Of a stretch of DNA of 21,422 nucleotides, positions 5,191 to 12,993 are shown piece after piece. The DNA lies in assembly GCA_937888775.1 (NCBI GenBank), contig CALAQT010000444.1:1-21422 (forward strand). Direction: 5' to 3'. The translations under genes were made by a program, and so were the position numbers. The notes below the pieces were generated by a model, which saw only the letters and a list, made by a program, of their open reading frames with translations, ran no database searches and was not told where the DNA came from. Origin of the DNA: an uncultured Actinomycetes bacterium (GTDB taxonomy: Bacteria > Actinomycetota > Thermoleophilia > Solirubrobacterales > Solirubrobacteraceae). The stretch's first letter is position 1. Each line of letters opens with the position of its first letter.

Positions 5191-7593
5191 ATGTCGAGGA
5201 TGACAGCCGCCGCGAACATCTTGAAGGCAGTCGCTGCGTACGCGGTCCTCACCGCCGTGGCCTGCACCGTGCTCGCGATGATCGCGGCGGCGCCAGCGGC
5301 CGCCGCGCCGGGCTGGCAGCCGCCGATCGGACTATCCGCGGCTGGCGAGAACGCGGACACACCCAGAATCGCGCTCGATCCGCAGGGTGACGCCGTCGCG
5401 GTTTGGACACGTTCTGATGGCACCAACACAATCATCCAGGCCGCCACGCGCCCAGCGGGCGGGTCGTGGCAGCCGCCATCCAACGTTTCGGCCACTGGGC
5501 AGGACTCGAATCAACCGGGAATCGCGCTCGATTCCCAGGGCAACGCCGTAGCGGTCTGGACGAACGCGACCAGCGGCACGATCCAGGCCGGAGTGCGTCC
5601 GGCGGGCGGCTCGTGGCAGACGCCATCCAACCTCTCCGAACCGGGGCAAACTGCATCCGAACCTCAGCTCGCGCTCGATTCCCAGGGTGACGCCGTCGCG
5701 GTTTGGACACGTTCTGATGGCACCAACACAATCATCCAGGCCGCCACGCGCCCAGCGGGCGGGTCGTGGCAGCCGCCATCCAACGTTTCGGCCACTGGGC
5801 AGGACTCGAATCAACCGGGAATCGCGCTCGATTCCCAGGGCAACGCCGTAGCGGTCTGGGCAGTCTCGCACACGCGCATCTCAGGGTTGGGCAACTTCAT
5901 ACAGGCCTCCCTTCGCCCAGCGGGTAACACCTGGACCGCGCCCGCGGATGTCTCAGGCGTTGAACTCGAAGGGCACCCGGAATCCCCTAAGGTTGCAGCG
6001 GATGGACAGGGCGATGTCGTGGCGTTGTGGACCACTTATTACCATAGGTCGGCGGCCTTGGGCAGCGCAGTCCTCTCATCGGGAGACGGTGCCTGGCAGC
6101 CGCAAACGATCACATCCGCCGGAGAAATCGTGTCCGCTGAGCTCACCGTGGACGCTCAGGGCGACGCCGCGGCGGTTTGGACCCAGGGCCCGTACGATGT
6201 ACTAGCCGAAGAAAAGAGGAAAGTCGAGAGCGCAACCCGACCGATGGCCACTGGCGTCTGGCGGAATCCGGACATCTTGTTTTCACCGACGCTCGAAGGC
6301 GAAGGCTCTTACGCACCTCGCATCGCCACCAATGCGCTAGGCGATTCCCTCGCAATATGGGTCCGTTACAAAAAAGAATATCAAGGCAACCCTCGGGAAA
6401 GCCTCATCGACGTTGCTGCTGGCTCACTTGGCACCGGTGTGTGGGGGCCGCTCGAAGCCTTGATAGCAAGCGAAGGGCACCTGCCAGGATCCCCAGATAT
6501 CGCGGTCAGCCCGCAGGGAGATGCAGTCGCCGTCTGGACGCAGTCCGACGGGCTCAACAACATCGTTACGGCAGCAGACTATTACGGCAAGATCGCTCCT
6601 ACGGTGGTGACGGAACCAGCATCGTCGCCCACACAGACTGCGGTGACCCTCAACGCGACCGTGAGTCCCAATGGGAGCGAAGTCAGCGGCTGCCACTTCG
6701 AATATGGCACGACTGCGTCCTACGGGACCAGTGTGCCGTGCTCTTCTCTGCCGGGGTCTGGCGCAAGCCCAGTGGCGGTGTCCGCGTCGGTCACGAGCCT
6801 GAGCGCGAACACCACCTACCACTTCAGGATCGTAGCGACCAATGAAGGCGGTACAAGCTACGGAGTCGACCGTAAGCTAGCGACCTCGGGACCCACGGAC
6901 TTTGGCCGGTGCATCAAAGTCACGCCCGTGAAAGAAGGAACCAAAACGGTCTACCACGGAGGCTTCACGAAAGCCACCTGCATAGAAGCGAGCGGGACCC
7001 ATACCGGCAAATACGAATGGTACCCAGGAGTTGTGAAGACTCACTTTACGACCGCGCTCAAGGAAAATGTGGTCACGCTAGAAACGGTCAAGAAAGTGAA
7101 AGTGATATGCACAGCGGAGAGCGGGTCCGGTGAATACAGCGGGACAAAGGAAGTTGCGTCCGTGGTCATCAATCTCACCGGCTGCGAATCGGGCGGTTTG
7201 AAATGCACGACGCCTGGGTTGGCCGAAGGCGAACTCGAAACCAAGAAGCTCGAAGGCGAACTCGGCTGGGAAAACAAGGCCCTCAAAAAAGTGGCGCTCG
7301 ACCTCCACCCAGTTGGCAAGACTGGGGCCTTCATGGAATACCGGTGCGTTGGTGCCGTCCCAGTCATAGTGACCGGGGCCGTGTTGGTGCCGGTGACCGT
7401 GGACAAAATGCTGGGAACAGCGCCGGTCAAATACAAACAAACGGCGGGCAAGCAGAAACCCGAACACTTCGAAGGCGGACTAGCAGAAGTGCTGACGGCC
7501 TCCCTGAACGGGGAACTCTCGTACCAGATGGGCTTGGGGGCGTCCCTGACCCAGGTCAACGAAGAAGCAGTAGAGATCAACGCGGTCGTCTAG
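5191..7593 (+). CDS. large secreted repeat protein with Fn3-like and orphan C-terminal domains
   Basis: An 800-residue exported protein. Residues 1-39 are a signal peptide with a hydrophobic core ending in an Ala run (APAAAAP). Residues 40-465 hold about eight repeats of roughly 50 residues, each with IALDxQGxAVAVW, then IQA, RPAGGSWQ and a Pro/Ser stretch, a pattern expected to give beta-propeller or beta-strand blades. Residues 468-565 form a fibronectin-III-like domain (VTLNATVSPNGSEV, CHFEYGTTASYG, TTYHFRIVATNEGGTSYG) known from many actinobacterial surface proteins. Residues 568-800 are a Cys-containing beta-rich domain I cannot name. There is no LPXTG or C-terminal membrane anchor, so it is probably secreted or held non-covalently. 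It is likely monocistronic. Confidence 0.92.
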   Translation: MSRMTAAANILKAVAAYAVLTAVACTVLAMIAAAPAAAAPGWQPPIGLSAAGENADTPRIALDPQGDAVAVWTRSDGTNTIIQAATRPAGGSWQPPSNVSATGQDSNQPGIALDSQGNAVAVWTNATSGTIQAGVRPAGGSWQTPSNLSEPGQTASEPQLALDSQGDAVAVWTRSDGTNTIIQAATRPAGGSWQPPSNVSATGQDSNQPGIALDSQGNAVAVWAVSHTRISGLGNFIQASLRPAGNTWTAPADVSGVELEGHPESPKVAADGQGDVVALWTTYYHRSAALGSAVLSSGDGAWQPQTITSAGEIVSAELTVDAQGDAAAVWTQGPYDVLAEEKRKVESATRPMATGVWRNPDILFSPTLEGEGSYAPRIATNALGDSLAIWVRYKKEYQGNPRESLIDVAAGSLGTGVWGPLEALIASEGHLPGSPDIAVSPQGDAVAVWTQSDGLNNIVTAADYYGKIAPTVVTEPASSPTQTAVTLNATVSPNGSEVSGCHFEYGTTASYGTSVPCSSLPGSGASPVAVSASVTSLSANTTYHFRIVATNEGGTSYGVDRKLATSGPTDFGRCIKVTPVKEGTKTVYHGGFTKATCIEASGTHTGKYEWYPGVVKTHFTTALKENVVTLETVKKVKVICTAESGSGEYSGTKEVASVVINLTGCESGGLKCTTPGLAEGELETKKLEGELGWENKALKKVALDLHPVGKTGAFMEYRCVGAVPVIVTGAVLVPVTVDKMLGTAPVKYKQTAGKQKPEHFEGGLAEVLTASLNGELSYQMGLGASLTQVNEEAVEINAVV
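5383..5559. repeat. exact internal duplication, copy 1
   Basis: These 177 bases are identical to 5683-5859, exactly 300 bp (two 50-residue repeat units) further on. Zero differences, including at third codon positions, imply recent duplication or gene conversion inside the repeat region of the secreted protein. Confidence 0.97.
5683..5859. repeat. exact internal duplication, copy 2
   Basis: Second copy of the 177-bp sequence at 5383-5559. The flanking repeat units differ at many sites, so the identity is confined to this block. Confidence 0.97.
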
Positions 7594-7755
7594 CGGCGGG
7601 AGACCATGATGCACCGACGCGCCCAGACGTGAGGGCTTTGCGTGCGTGGTGGCGGACGCCAGGCGTACAGTACCCCTCCCTCGTGGTCACGGCAGAGTGC
7701 GTTTCGGGCGCGGAATACACCCTGAGGCGCGGGACGCCAAGGAACCTGCGCCGGA

Positions 7756-8301
7756 CTACAGCGCTCTCTGGGGCTGCCGCAGCCTCCTCCAGAACGGCGC
7801 CGGTTCCTCCCAGGTGAGCGCGTCGGAAGCCACGTCGAGGAATCGCTTCTCCGCAGTGAGAACGTCGTCCCAGAGAGTCGAGTAGGCCCCTCGTTGGGCA
7901 GGGGCTGCGCCTGTGGCCATCTCATTGAGGAGCAACGAAACTCGGGTGGCGGCTTCCCGACACGCGCCCAGTGCCACGTACTCTGGAGTATGAGAACCGC
8001 GACGTACCGCGAGCCGGTTGCACTCTAGGACCAACTGCTTCTCGGTCTCGACCAGTAGCTGTTGCGTCATCGGGTTTGCCGCACCCGATGTCGAGAACTC
8101 GCGGTGTGCTTGGTCGAGCACAACAAGCTGCTGCGTCAACTTCTCGCAGGCGCGGTCCAGCACCCCGCGAAGCTCCTTGGTCCGCTCCTCCTGCGACTGC
8201 CAGCGGCGCTCTCGCGAACTGCCCCATGCAGCCGCGACAAGGCCACCGATACCGACCACGGCTGATGCAGACACGGAGATTATTGCGACAGCTTCGCCCA
8301 T
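7756..8301 (-). CDS. single-pass membrane protein with helical cytoplasmic domain
   Basis: A 181-residue protein of unknown function. Residues 4-26 are one hydrophobic helix (AIISVSASAVVGIGGLVAAA), followed by the basic SSRERRW, which suggests that the bulk lies in the cytoplasm. Residues 30-150 are helical and charged, with heptad-like stretches, and resemble the uncharacterised helical proteins often found in actinobacterial accessory regions. It starts at 8301, 19 bases after the stop of the 91-residue gene, so the two probably form an operon. No enzyme motif is visible. Confidence 0.75.
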   Translation of the reverse strand: MGEAVAIISVSASAVVGIGGLVAAAWGSSRERRWQSQEERTKELRGVLDRACEKLTQQLVVLDQAHREFSTSGAANPMTQQLLVETEKQLVLECNRLAVRRGSHTPEYVALGACREAATRVSLLLNEMATGAAPAQRGAYSTLWDDVLTAEKRFLDVASDALTWEEPAPFWRRLRQPQRAL

Positions 8302-8320
8302 ACCGCCGACACACCCCGCT

Positions 8321-8596
8321 TCAGGACTTGTCCTCCGAAGCCCACCGCTCTGCCCGTATGCCGAACATCAGCCCGTAGGCCAGCCCGCGAGCCATGACCT
8401 CGGCAGTCGGGCTGCCCTCCAAGTCCGGACGCTCCGCTGCGAGTTGGCGAGCGATATTGGCGATGAGGGGCAGGACCTCATCGGGTCTCTCGACCTGAGT
8501 CAGCCGCAGAACCTCGGTGAGGTCCGTGTGTTCGTGCTCCTGTTCAAGATGCAGATGGTCCGCCACTGCTAGGCGTATGTCGTCGGGGTTGATCAC
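8321..8596 (-). CDS. hypothetical small helical protein
   Basis: A 91-residue acidic, mainly helical protein (LAVADHLHLEQEHEHTDL, then VLPLIANIARQLAAERPDL and MARGLAYGLMFGIRAERW). No family is recognised. It lies immediately upstream of the membrane-anchored gene and is probably co-transcribed with it. Its upstream region is shared with the divergent serine recombinase. Confidence 0.65.
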   Translation of the reverse strand: MINPDDIRLAVADHLHLEQEHEHTDLTEVLRLTQVERPDEVLPLIANIARQLAAERPDLEGSPTAEVMARGLAYGLMFGIRAERWASEDKS

Positions 8597-8620
8597 AGGG
8601 TCAGCCTACGCCGACCTCCG

Positions 8621-8656
8621 GACCAGACGTGGATGGCAGACCAGACGTGGATGGAC
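8621..8656. repeat. two tandem 18-bp repeats
   Basis: GACCAGACGTGGATGG occurs at 8621-8636 and again at 8639-8654, a tandem duplication of an 18-bp unit with 16 of 18 bases identical, in the divergent promoter region between the 91-residue gene and the serine recombinase. It could be paired binding sites for a regulator. Confidence 0.6.
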
Positions 8657-8705
8657 TAGGGCACGGCTTGAAGCGCTCGGCTTCGACCCGCTCCGTTCGC
8701 GGCGG

Positions 8706-8736
8706 GCATACAGCAAACGGACGTATGCTGTATACT
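8706..8736 (+). promoter_or_regulatory. inverted repeat and possible -10 box before the serine recombinase
   Basis: GCATACAGC (8706-8714) faces GCTGTATAC (8727-8735) with 8 of 9 bases complementary. TATACT at 8731-8736 looks like a -10 element and overlaps the right arm. This fits an operator controlling the recombinase, possibly by its own product. No good -35 is seen. Confidence 0.4.
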
Positions 8737-8800
8737 TTCGGAGGAGTCGGCCCCGCGCGGCAGCCACCGCCGGGGCCATGGCAAAGGAGGATTAGCTCCC

Positions 8801-9430
8801 ATGCGCGTCATAGGTTACGTGAGGGTGTCCACCGACGAGCAACGCATGAGCGGAGCGGGCCTCGCAGCCCAGCGCACGGCCATCGAGGCCGAGTGCCTGC
8901 GCCGAGGATGGCAACTCGTTGAGGTGGTCGAGGATGCTGGCTACAGCGCGAAGGACATGAAGCGCCCAGGCGTCCAGATCGCGCTGGAGACCTTGCAACG
9001 AGGCGAGGCGGGCGCGCTCGTCGTTGCCAAGCTCGACCGGCTGTCGCGCTCGATGCTCGACTTCACGGCGGTCATGGCGCAAGCCAGCAAGCAAAGCTGG
9101 GCGCTCGTGGCGCTCGACTGCGCCGTGGACACCACCACCCCAGCGGGTGAGGCAATGGCGAACGTTCTAGCGACCTTTGCCCAATTTGAGCGGCGACTGA
9201 TCGGGCAGAGGACCCGCGAGGCGCTCGCAGCCAAGCGTGCCAGCGGGGTACGGCTGGGAAGGCCGGTGTCGCTGCCCCCCGCTGTGCGCAAGCGCATCAC
9301 GTCAGAGCGCAGGGCCGGACGCTCGCTTGCCGCCATCGCGGAAATGCTGAACGAGGAGCAAGTTCCGACTGCTCAGGGTGGCCGGAAGTGGTGGCCGTCC
9401 ACGGTTCGCGCCGTCCTGAACGCGACCTAG
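8801..9430 (+). CDS. serine recombinase (resolvase/invertase type)
   Basis: A 209-residue small serine recombinase. The catalytic domain (1-140) begins RVIGYVRVSTDEQ with the nucleophile S10 and R8, continues with KLDRLSR (D79, R80, R83) and ends in the long E-helix ATFAQFERRLIGQRTREAL. Residues 150-209 form the C-terminal helix-turn-helix (RSLAAIAEMLNEEQVPTAQG and STVRAVL). All key residues are present, so it should be active in resolution or inversion between short inverted-symmetry sites. Start ATG 8801 has AAAGGAGG upstream. It is next to tandem and inverted repeats that could include its own site. No transposase gene accompanies it. Confidence 0.95.
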   Translation: MRVIGYVRVSTDEQRMSGAGLAAQRTAIEAECLRRGWQLVEVVEDAGYSAKDMKRPGVQIALETLQRGEAGALVVAKLDRLSRSMLDFTAVMAQASKQSWALVALDCAVDTTTPAGEAMANVLATFAQFERRLIGQRTREALAAKRASGVRLGRPVSLPPAVRKRITSERRAGRSLAAIAEMLNEEQVPTAQGGRKWWPSTVRAVLNAT

Positions 9431-9653
9431 CCGCTTCGGCGTCCCGGTGGTTCAGGCTGATGGCGGCGGCGAGGCGTTGTCGGCGGCGGTGACGGCGTAA
9501 GGGCGCCTCGGCTCGTGCGCCAGCTACGTCGAGCCGCTGTACGGACCGCCATACTCGTCGACGAGCCCCGCGACGCGGGAGCAGGGGTCGCGCGCTGTGG
9601 TTGGTACAGGGGCCAATCCGGCTCTTGCATGTGGCGCGGCATGCGCCCGACAA

Positions 9654-10466
9654 CTACTTCGGCGCGATCTTGATTGTCCAGTTGCCGTCGGCGCTGATCT
9701 CGAACTGGTGGTAGGTCCCGGCTTCGAGAACGCTCGTGCCGCTATGCGCCGATGAGGTCACGTGTACTTCGGTGCTATTCGCAAGGATGGAAAAAAATGG
9801 CCCGTCGTTGGTCCATGCGATCGTCGATTCCTTTTCGACCGTGATCGTACCGAGACTCTTTACGCCATTGCCGCTGAAAGTCTGACTTCCGGCGGGTTCT
9901 GAGTTCTGCGTGGTTGCGGTGCCTTCGGCGGGAGTATCTTCTTGGGCCTGAGCTTCCCCAGCTTCGAGTCCGGCTTTACGCTTGGCTTCAGCTTCTCTCG
10001 CTTCCTTCTTGAGGCCTTCCGCCGTTTCCGCAGTGATGCTCGTGGTCTTTTCGAGCAGCCAGTGGCCGCCGCTGTAGATCAGTTCATCGGCTTCTTCAAG
10101 CTCAGGGTTGATCACTGTGGCGCGGTTGCCCACGACGAGGATCTTGTACTTCGCGACCTCCGCCACGCCCTTCTTGAGGGCTTCTTCCTCTGTCTTCTGT
10201 GCGGATACATGCCAGTGCTTGAACACCGCTGCCTCGCAGGTGGCCGTTTTACCGTCGGCCGCAATCGTGGCCTGATCGCTCTTGGTGGATTGGGCACAGG
10301 CGGCTTGCGCGTTGCCAGTGCGCTCGTCTTGGAAATATTCGTAGTACGACGCGCGGACGCCAGCGGCATTCTTGTTAGAGGGAGCCGTCGTCATCGCGGC
10401 GCTGCCACAGCCCGTCAGCCCGATGAGGCCGATGGTCGAAAGCATCGCTAGCGCCGTCCTGATCAT
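9654..10466 (-). CDS. lipoprotein with C-terminal beta-sandwich-like domain
   Basis: A 270-residue exported lipoprotein. Starting at ATG 10466 gives a compact signal peptide with the lipobox LTGC and lipidated C20; the longer reading from 10571 would bury it. Residues 35-125 look like a small alpha+beta domain (YYEYFQDERTGNAQAACAQ, then TATCEAAVFKHW and a strand YKILVVGNRATVI), of the size of NTF2-like lipoprotein domains. A charged helical linker (140-180, Ala/Glu/Lys-rich) and a low-complexity Thr/Pro/Ser region follow. The last 60 residues are beta-rich (TITVEKESTIAWTNDG to NWTIKIAPK). The function is unknown; it acts at the outer face of the membrane. Confidence 0.8.
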   Translation of the reverse strand: MIRTALAMLSTIGLIGLTGCGSAAMTTAPSNKNAAGVRASYYEYFQDERTGNAQAACAQSTKSDQATIAADGKTATCEAAVFKHWHVSAQKTEEEALKKGVAEVAKYKILVVGNRATVINPELEEADELIYSGGHWLLEKTTSITAETAEGLKKEAREAEAKRKAGLEAGEAQAQEDTPAEGTATTQNSEPAGSQTFSGNGVKSLGTITVEKESTIAWTNDGPFFSILANSTEVHVTSSAHSGTSVLEAGTYHQFEISADGNWTIKIAPK

Positions 10467-10722
10467 GGCCCCCGAGACTACCGGCCGATGGCTTAGCCCG
10501 GATGCGCTCGCTCGGTGCGCGCCTCGGCTGGTGCCAGACCGCTGCCGCTCGCTCACCAACGCACACACCAAGGAGAAGGACGATGTTCTTCAAACGCAAG
10601 CCGCGAGAGCGGAAACGAGTGCTGCCCACACGCTCGCCGAGATGGTCCGTCGTCTCATGCCCCCTCCTTGTCCGTTTGCACCTCGGCCAGAAGGATACGC
10701 CGAGACCGTGCCGTGGCTTAGA
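10467..10722. other. intergenic stretch with an isolated ribosome-binding site
   Basis: AGGAGAAGGA (10571-10580) precedes ATG 10583 on the plus strand. The frame starts MFFKRKPRERK but then runs with Arg/Pro-rich, non-protein-like content antisense to the next gene. It could be the 5' end of a decayed small gene. Nothing else is seen. Confidence 0.25.
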
Positions 10723-11073
10723 TCACGAGCGCTCGCGCGGCTTCAGAACGTCCCACAGCCAAGCGCCGACCGCCGCGCCCAGGGCCCCGCCGAGGCCCCA
10801 TCGGAGAAGCCAGGGCCCGTGCAACGAATGTTCGCCCACCGAGCGGCCCGGCACCGCCCAGGCAAGGCACCACAGGATGAAAGGGCGCCGGTCAAGAGCA
10901 GGCACGTCTTCGACCTTGCCACCCACCACCACCGCCGAACCACCGCCGCCCAAGACGACCTGCCCGTTCGCCTGCCCGCTCACGACCTGCCCGACCGACA
11001 GCTCCAACGACGCGCTCGAAGTAGCCCGAGCAGGGTGGAGATCGAGCATCACCGGCTTCGGCTCATCGGTCAT
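10723..11073 (-). CDS. small membrane protein, hypothetical
   Basis: A 116-residue protein started at ATG 11073. The first 60 residues are polar with Gly/Val-rich strands (VVSGQANGQVVLGGGGSAVV). Then come two hydrophobic stretches, RPFILWCLAWAVPG and LRWGLGGALGAAVGAWLWDVL, the second Gly/Ala-rich like a helical hairpin. It ends with a short basic tail. No family is recognised. The longer reading from 11130 has no extra support. The start context (GGGGGC) is weak. Confidence 0.5.
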   Translation of the reverse strand: MTDEPKPVMLDLHPARATSSASLELSVGQVVSGQANGQVVLGGGGSAVVVGGKVEDVPALDRRPFILWCLAWAVPGRSVGEHSLHGPWLLRWGLGGALGAAVGAWLWDVLKPRERS

Positions 11074-11246
11074 GCCCCCAGGGTAGCGATCACTCCGGCC
11101 GGACGAACACACGTTCCCATCCAAAGCCATCTGCGCCCCGTCCCTGCCTAACCCCCTCCCCCCTGCCCCTCGGATGGCGGGAGAGAGGCCGTATGGGGAT
11201 GCTGTGAAAGCCGGGGAGCTGAGCTCTTGGAGGCTTGTCCGTTGCC

Positions 11247-11972
11247 TCAGCCGTTTAGCGCCAGCAGCCTGAGAAACCCGGCGACGACCTCATCGGGCAT
11301 GGCGGTGCAGTCGTCTGCGGAGTACCGCTCGACAACGGCGATCCCATGCTCACGAAAGCGGCGATCCCGCTCATGCTCTGCGTGAGCGGTCTGCGGCGTG
11401 TGCCAAGGCCCGTCAACTTCGATGATGCCGACCTTGCCGTGGGCGAAGACAATGAGGTCCGGCTCGACATTGTCACGATGGTCCTGAGTGACCCCGAGCC
11501 GAACGGACGGGTTGGGGACGAACCCGGCGTTCGCACGGTCGAGCGCCTGGGCGATCGCGACCTCGGCCCGAGACCGGAACCACATTCTCTGCCATTCGAC
11601 GCAACGGACGGGCGCAGGCCCCTGACGGGCCAGACTGCCAGCCTCGGCCTCTACTACGTCGAAGCCGACAAGGTCCGGGTTGATCGCCTGCAAGGCTTTG
11701 AGGGTCAGCCCGTCATCCTCGATGACAGTCTCATAGGCGCCAGCGTCAGCCGGGATTGACAGCCTGCCGCAGAGAAGCCGGTTGGCGTAGAACGCAGCTT
11801 GGGCCTCGTCCATGATCAGTTGGAGGGCTTCCAAATGACCCCGGTCGATCTCCCACCATGTTTCGATCCGGCTCTCACGCAGGATCGCCGCAAGGGGCGG
11901 GTCCGCGTCGGCCACGGCACTGGCGGCACCGAGAAGCCAAGGATCGCGTGTGGAGGTCACGCTCGGTTGCAT
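11247..11972 (-). CDS. orphan PD-(D/E)XK-type nuclease (VSR/DUF559-like)
   Basis: A 241-residue protein. The N-terminal 120 residues are helical and unrecognised. Residues 128-225 have the restriction-endonuclease-like core: helix E137 in RSRAEVAIAQAL, strand EPDLIVF with D172, strand VGIIEVDG with E185 and D187, H191 in PWHTP, and a final helix and strand (ERDRRFREHGIAVVERYS). This order matches the small Vsr/DUF559-type nuclease fold, which cleaves DNA with a divalent metal. DUF559-like proteins often stand alone next to mobile elements or with helicases; no methylase or helicase partner is adjacent here. The target is unknown. Confidence 0.75.
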   Translation of the reverse strand: MQPSVTSTRDPWLLGAASAVADADPPLAAILRESRIETWWEIDRGHLEALQLIMDEAQAAFYANRLLCGRLSIPADAGAYETVIEDDGLTLKALQAINPDLVGFDVVEAEAGSLARQGPAPVRCVEWQRMWFRSRAEVAIAQALDRANAGFVPNPSVRLGVTQDHRDNVEPDLIVFAHGKVGIIEVDGPWHTPQTAHAEHERDRRFREHGIAVVERYSADDCTAMPDEVVAGFLRLLALNG

Positions 11973-12056
11973 CGGTCAACCGTACTGCGCCAAGATGACG
12001 CCTCAGGCCAAAGATAGAACCACGAATAGAACCACGGACCCCCTGAAGACGCGAAA

Positions 12057-12076
12057 CGCCCCGTAAACACGGGGCG
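12057..12076 (-). terminator. probable terminator of the former tRNA-Val gene
   Basis: An 8-bp GC-rich stem (12057-12064 with 12069-12076, loop AAAC) followed on the minus strand by TTTCGCG. It sits just 3' of the tRNA-Val fragment, as expected for the native trailer of that gene, and could also end transcription of the minus-strand gene at 12241-12951. Confidence 0.6.
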
Positions 12077-12084
12077 CTAGGCGA

Positions 12085-12104
12085 TGGGCGATACTGGGCT
12101 CGAA
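12085..12104 (-). tRNA. tRNA-Val 3'-end fragment (relic attachment site)
   Basis: Read on the minus strand, these 20 bases are TTCGAGCCCAGTATCGCCCA: T-loop, 3' half of the T-stem, acceptor strand ATCGCCC and discriminator A, as in actinobacterial tRNA-Val. The 5' half of the T-stem is missing (GCGGT instead of ACTGG) and there is no cloverleaf, so it is a partial copy left at one side of an integration event. Confidence 0.75.
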
Positions 12105-12162
12105 ACCGCACCCGTGGGTTCTCTCAGGTGCGGTGGCCCATATTCACTGAGCTTAGGTGCTC

Positions 12163-12240
12163 TCAGGTGCTCTCAGATTCGCTCAGGTTGGTACCCCAAG
12201 TGGTACCTCGGGCATTGCGGGCATACGCGGCAATGCTCGG
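12163..12240 (-). pseudogene. relic C-terminal tail of a tyrosine integrase
   Basis: Directly after the stop codon of the HEPN-like gene and in the same frame, 25 codons read SIAAYARNARGTTWGTNLSE then SEST and stop, of the type seen at the ends of actinobacterial integrases. The DNA holds 10-bp tandem repeats (AGGTGCTCTC at 12155-12174) and two GGTACC palindromes (12190-12195, 12202-12207), possible arm-type sites. It lies about 60 bases from the tRNA-Val fragment. Confidence 0.4.
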
Positions 12241-12951
12241 CTATTCGGCGTTAGAGGGCTTGCCCGCGCGAGACAGTGGAGGCTGCCGCTCAACGAATCG
12301 CTCTAGATCGATGCCGCGCCGATGGGCATAGATGACGATCATCACGCCGTAAAGCATCGTCCATGCCTGCACGATTTCGACTGTAAGCTCGCCGCGCTCT
12401 GCGAAACGCGGCGTCCACTGTGCATCCTGGACCTCTCCAAATACGCCCATGCCCGCAACGATCTGAACCCACTGCACCTCGACGTTGGGCCGTGAGCGAT
12501 CATCGGTGACCTTCATTCGTGCCGGGCTCCGGCCGACGCTGTGGAGCGCTTCGCGAAGCTCCTGACTGCCCGGCCACATGTAGTGCACGCCCTGGTGACG
12601 CGTGACTGCATGAAGCTCATCGACGGCCGAGTGGCCCTCCGGCGAGTACTTCTCACGTAGCAGCTCGAACCAAGACGGCGGCTTGGAGCCGAGAAAGTCC
12701 TTCAGCTCGGGGTGAGTGTCTACAACGTGTACAAGACGACGTGCCTCGTAGAGGCGCACCGACAAGAGTCGCTGAAACAGAAGAACCACTCGGAAAGCCT
12801 CGTCCTCCGCGTGCGCTCTTGCGAGCTGTCGCCGGAGCATCGTCAGGTCGTCTGCCACGGCCGAGAGCGAGAACACCCATTCCGCAACGATGTCGCCGCT
12901 CGGAAACAGCTCGCCGATTGTGAGATCGAGGTGAGACGCGGCGTCGGTCAC
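12241..12951 (-). CDS. helical protein with RX4H motif, HEPN-like
   Basis: A 236-residue all-helical protein beginning at GTG 12951 with a weak ribosome-binding site. The central part (45-125) has long amphipathic helices, then AVTRHQGVHYMWPG, where R118 and H123 form an RX4H motif followed by Y, as in HEPN ribonuclease domains of abortive-infection and toxin proteins. A last helix pair (EIVQAWTMLYGVMIVIYAHR) closes the protein. HEPN membership is inferred from this motif and the helical content only. It lies between integration relics, where defence genes often sit. No antitoxin-like (MNT) partner is adjacent. Confidence 0.6.
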   Translation of the reverse strand: MTDAASHLDLTIGELFPSGDIVAEWVFSLSAVADDLTMLRRQLARAHAEDEAFRVVLLFQRLLSVRLYEARRLVHVVDTHPELKDFLGSKPPSWFELLREKYSPEGHSAVDELHAVTRHQGVHYMWPGSQELREALHSVGRSPARMKVTDDRSRPNVEVQWVQIVAGMGVFGEVQDAQWTPRFAERGELTVEIVQAWTMLYGVMIVIYAHRRGIDLERFVERQPPLSRAGKPSNAE

Positions 12952-12993
12952 AACCTAAAGCGTACGACCTACAGCAAGGCGCCGGACGGTACC

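Noticed and set aside
5332..5871. Long minus-strand frame inside the 800-residue gene
   Set aside because: It is the antisense shadow of the repeat region and repeats with the same period.
10502..11086. Plus-strand frame of 194 codons with a good ribosome-binding site at 10571-10580
   Set aside because: After MFFKRKPRERK the content is Arg/Pro-rich antisense sequence of the minus-strand membrane gene; at most a decayed gene start.
12085..12190. CRISPR-like array from the short repeats around CTCTCAGGTG
   Set aside because: The repeats are only 8-10 bp, unevenly spaced and few, and no cas gene is present; integrase arm sites or coding remains explain them better.
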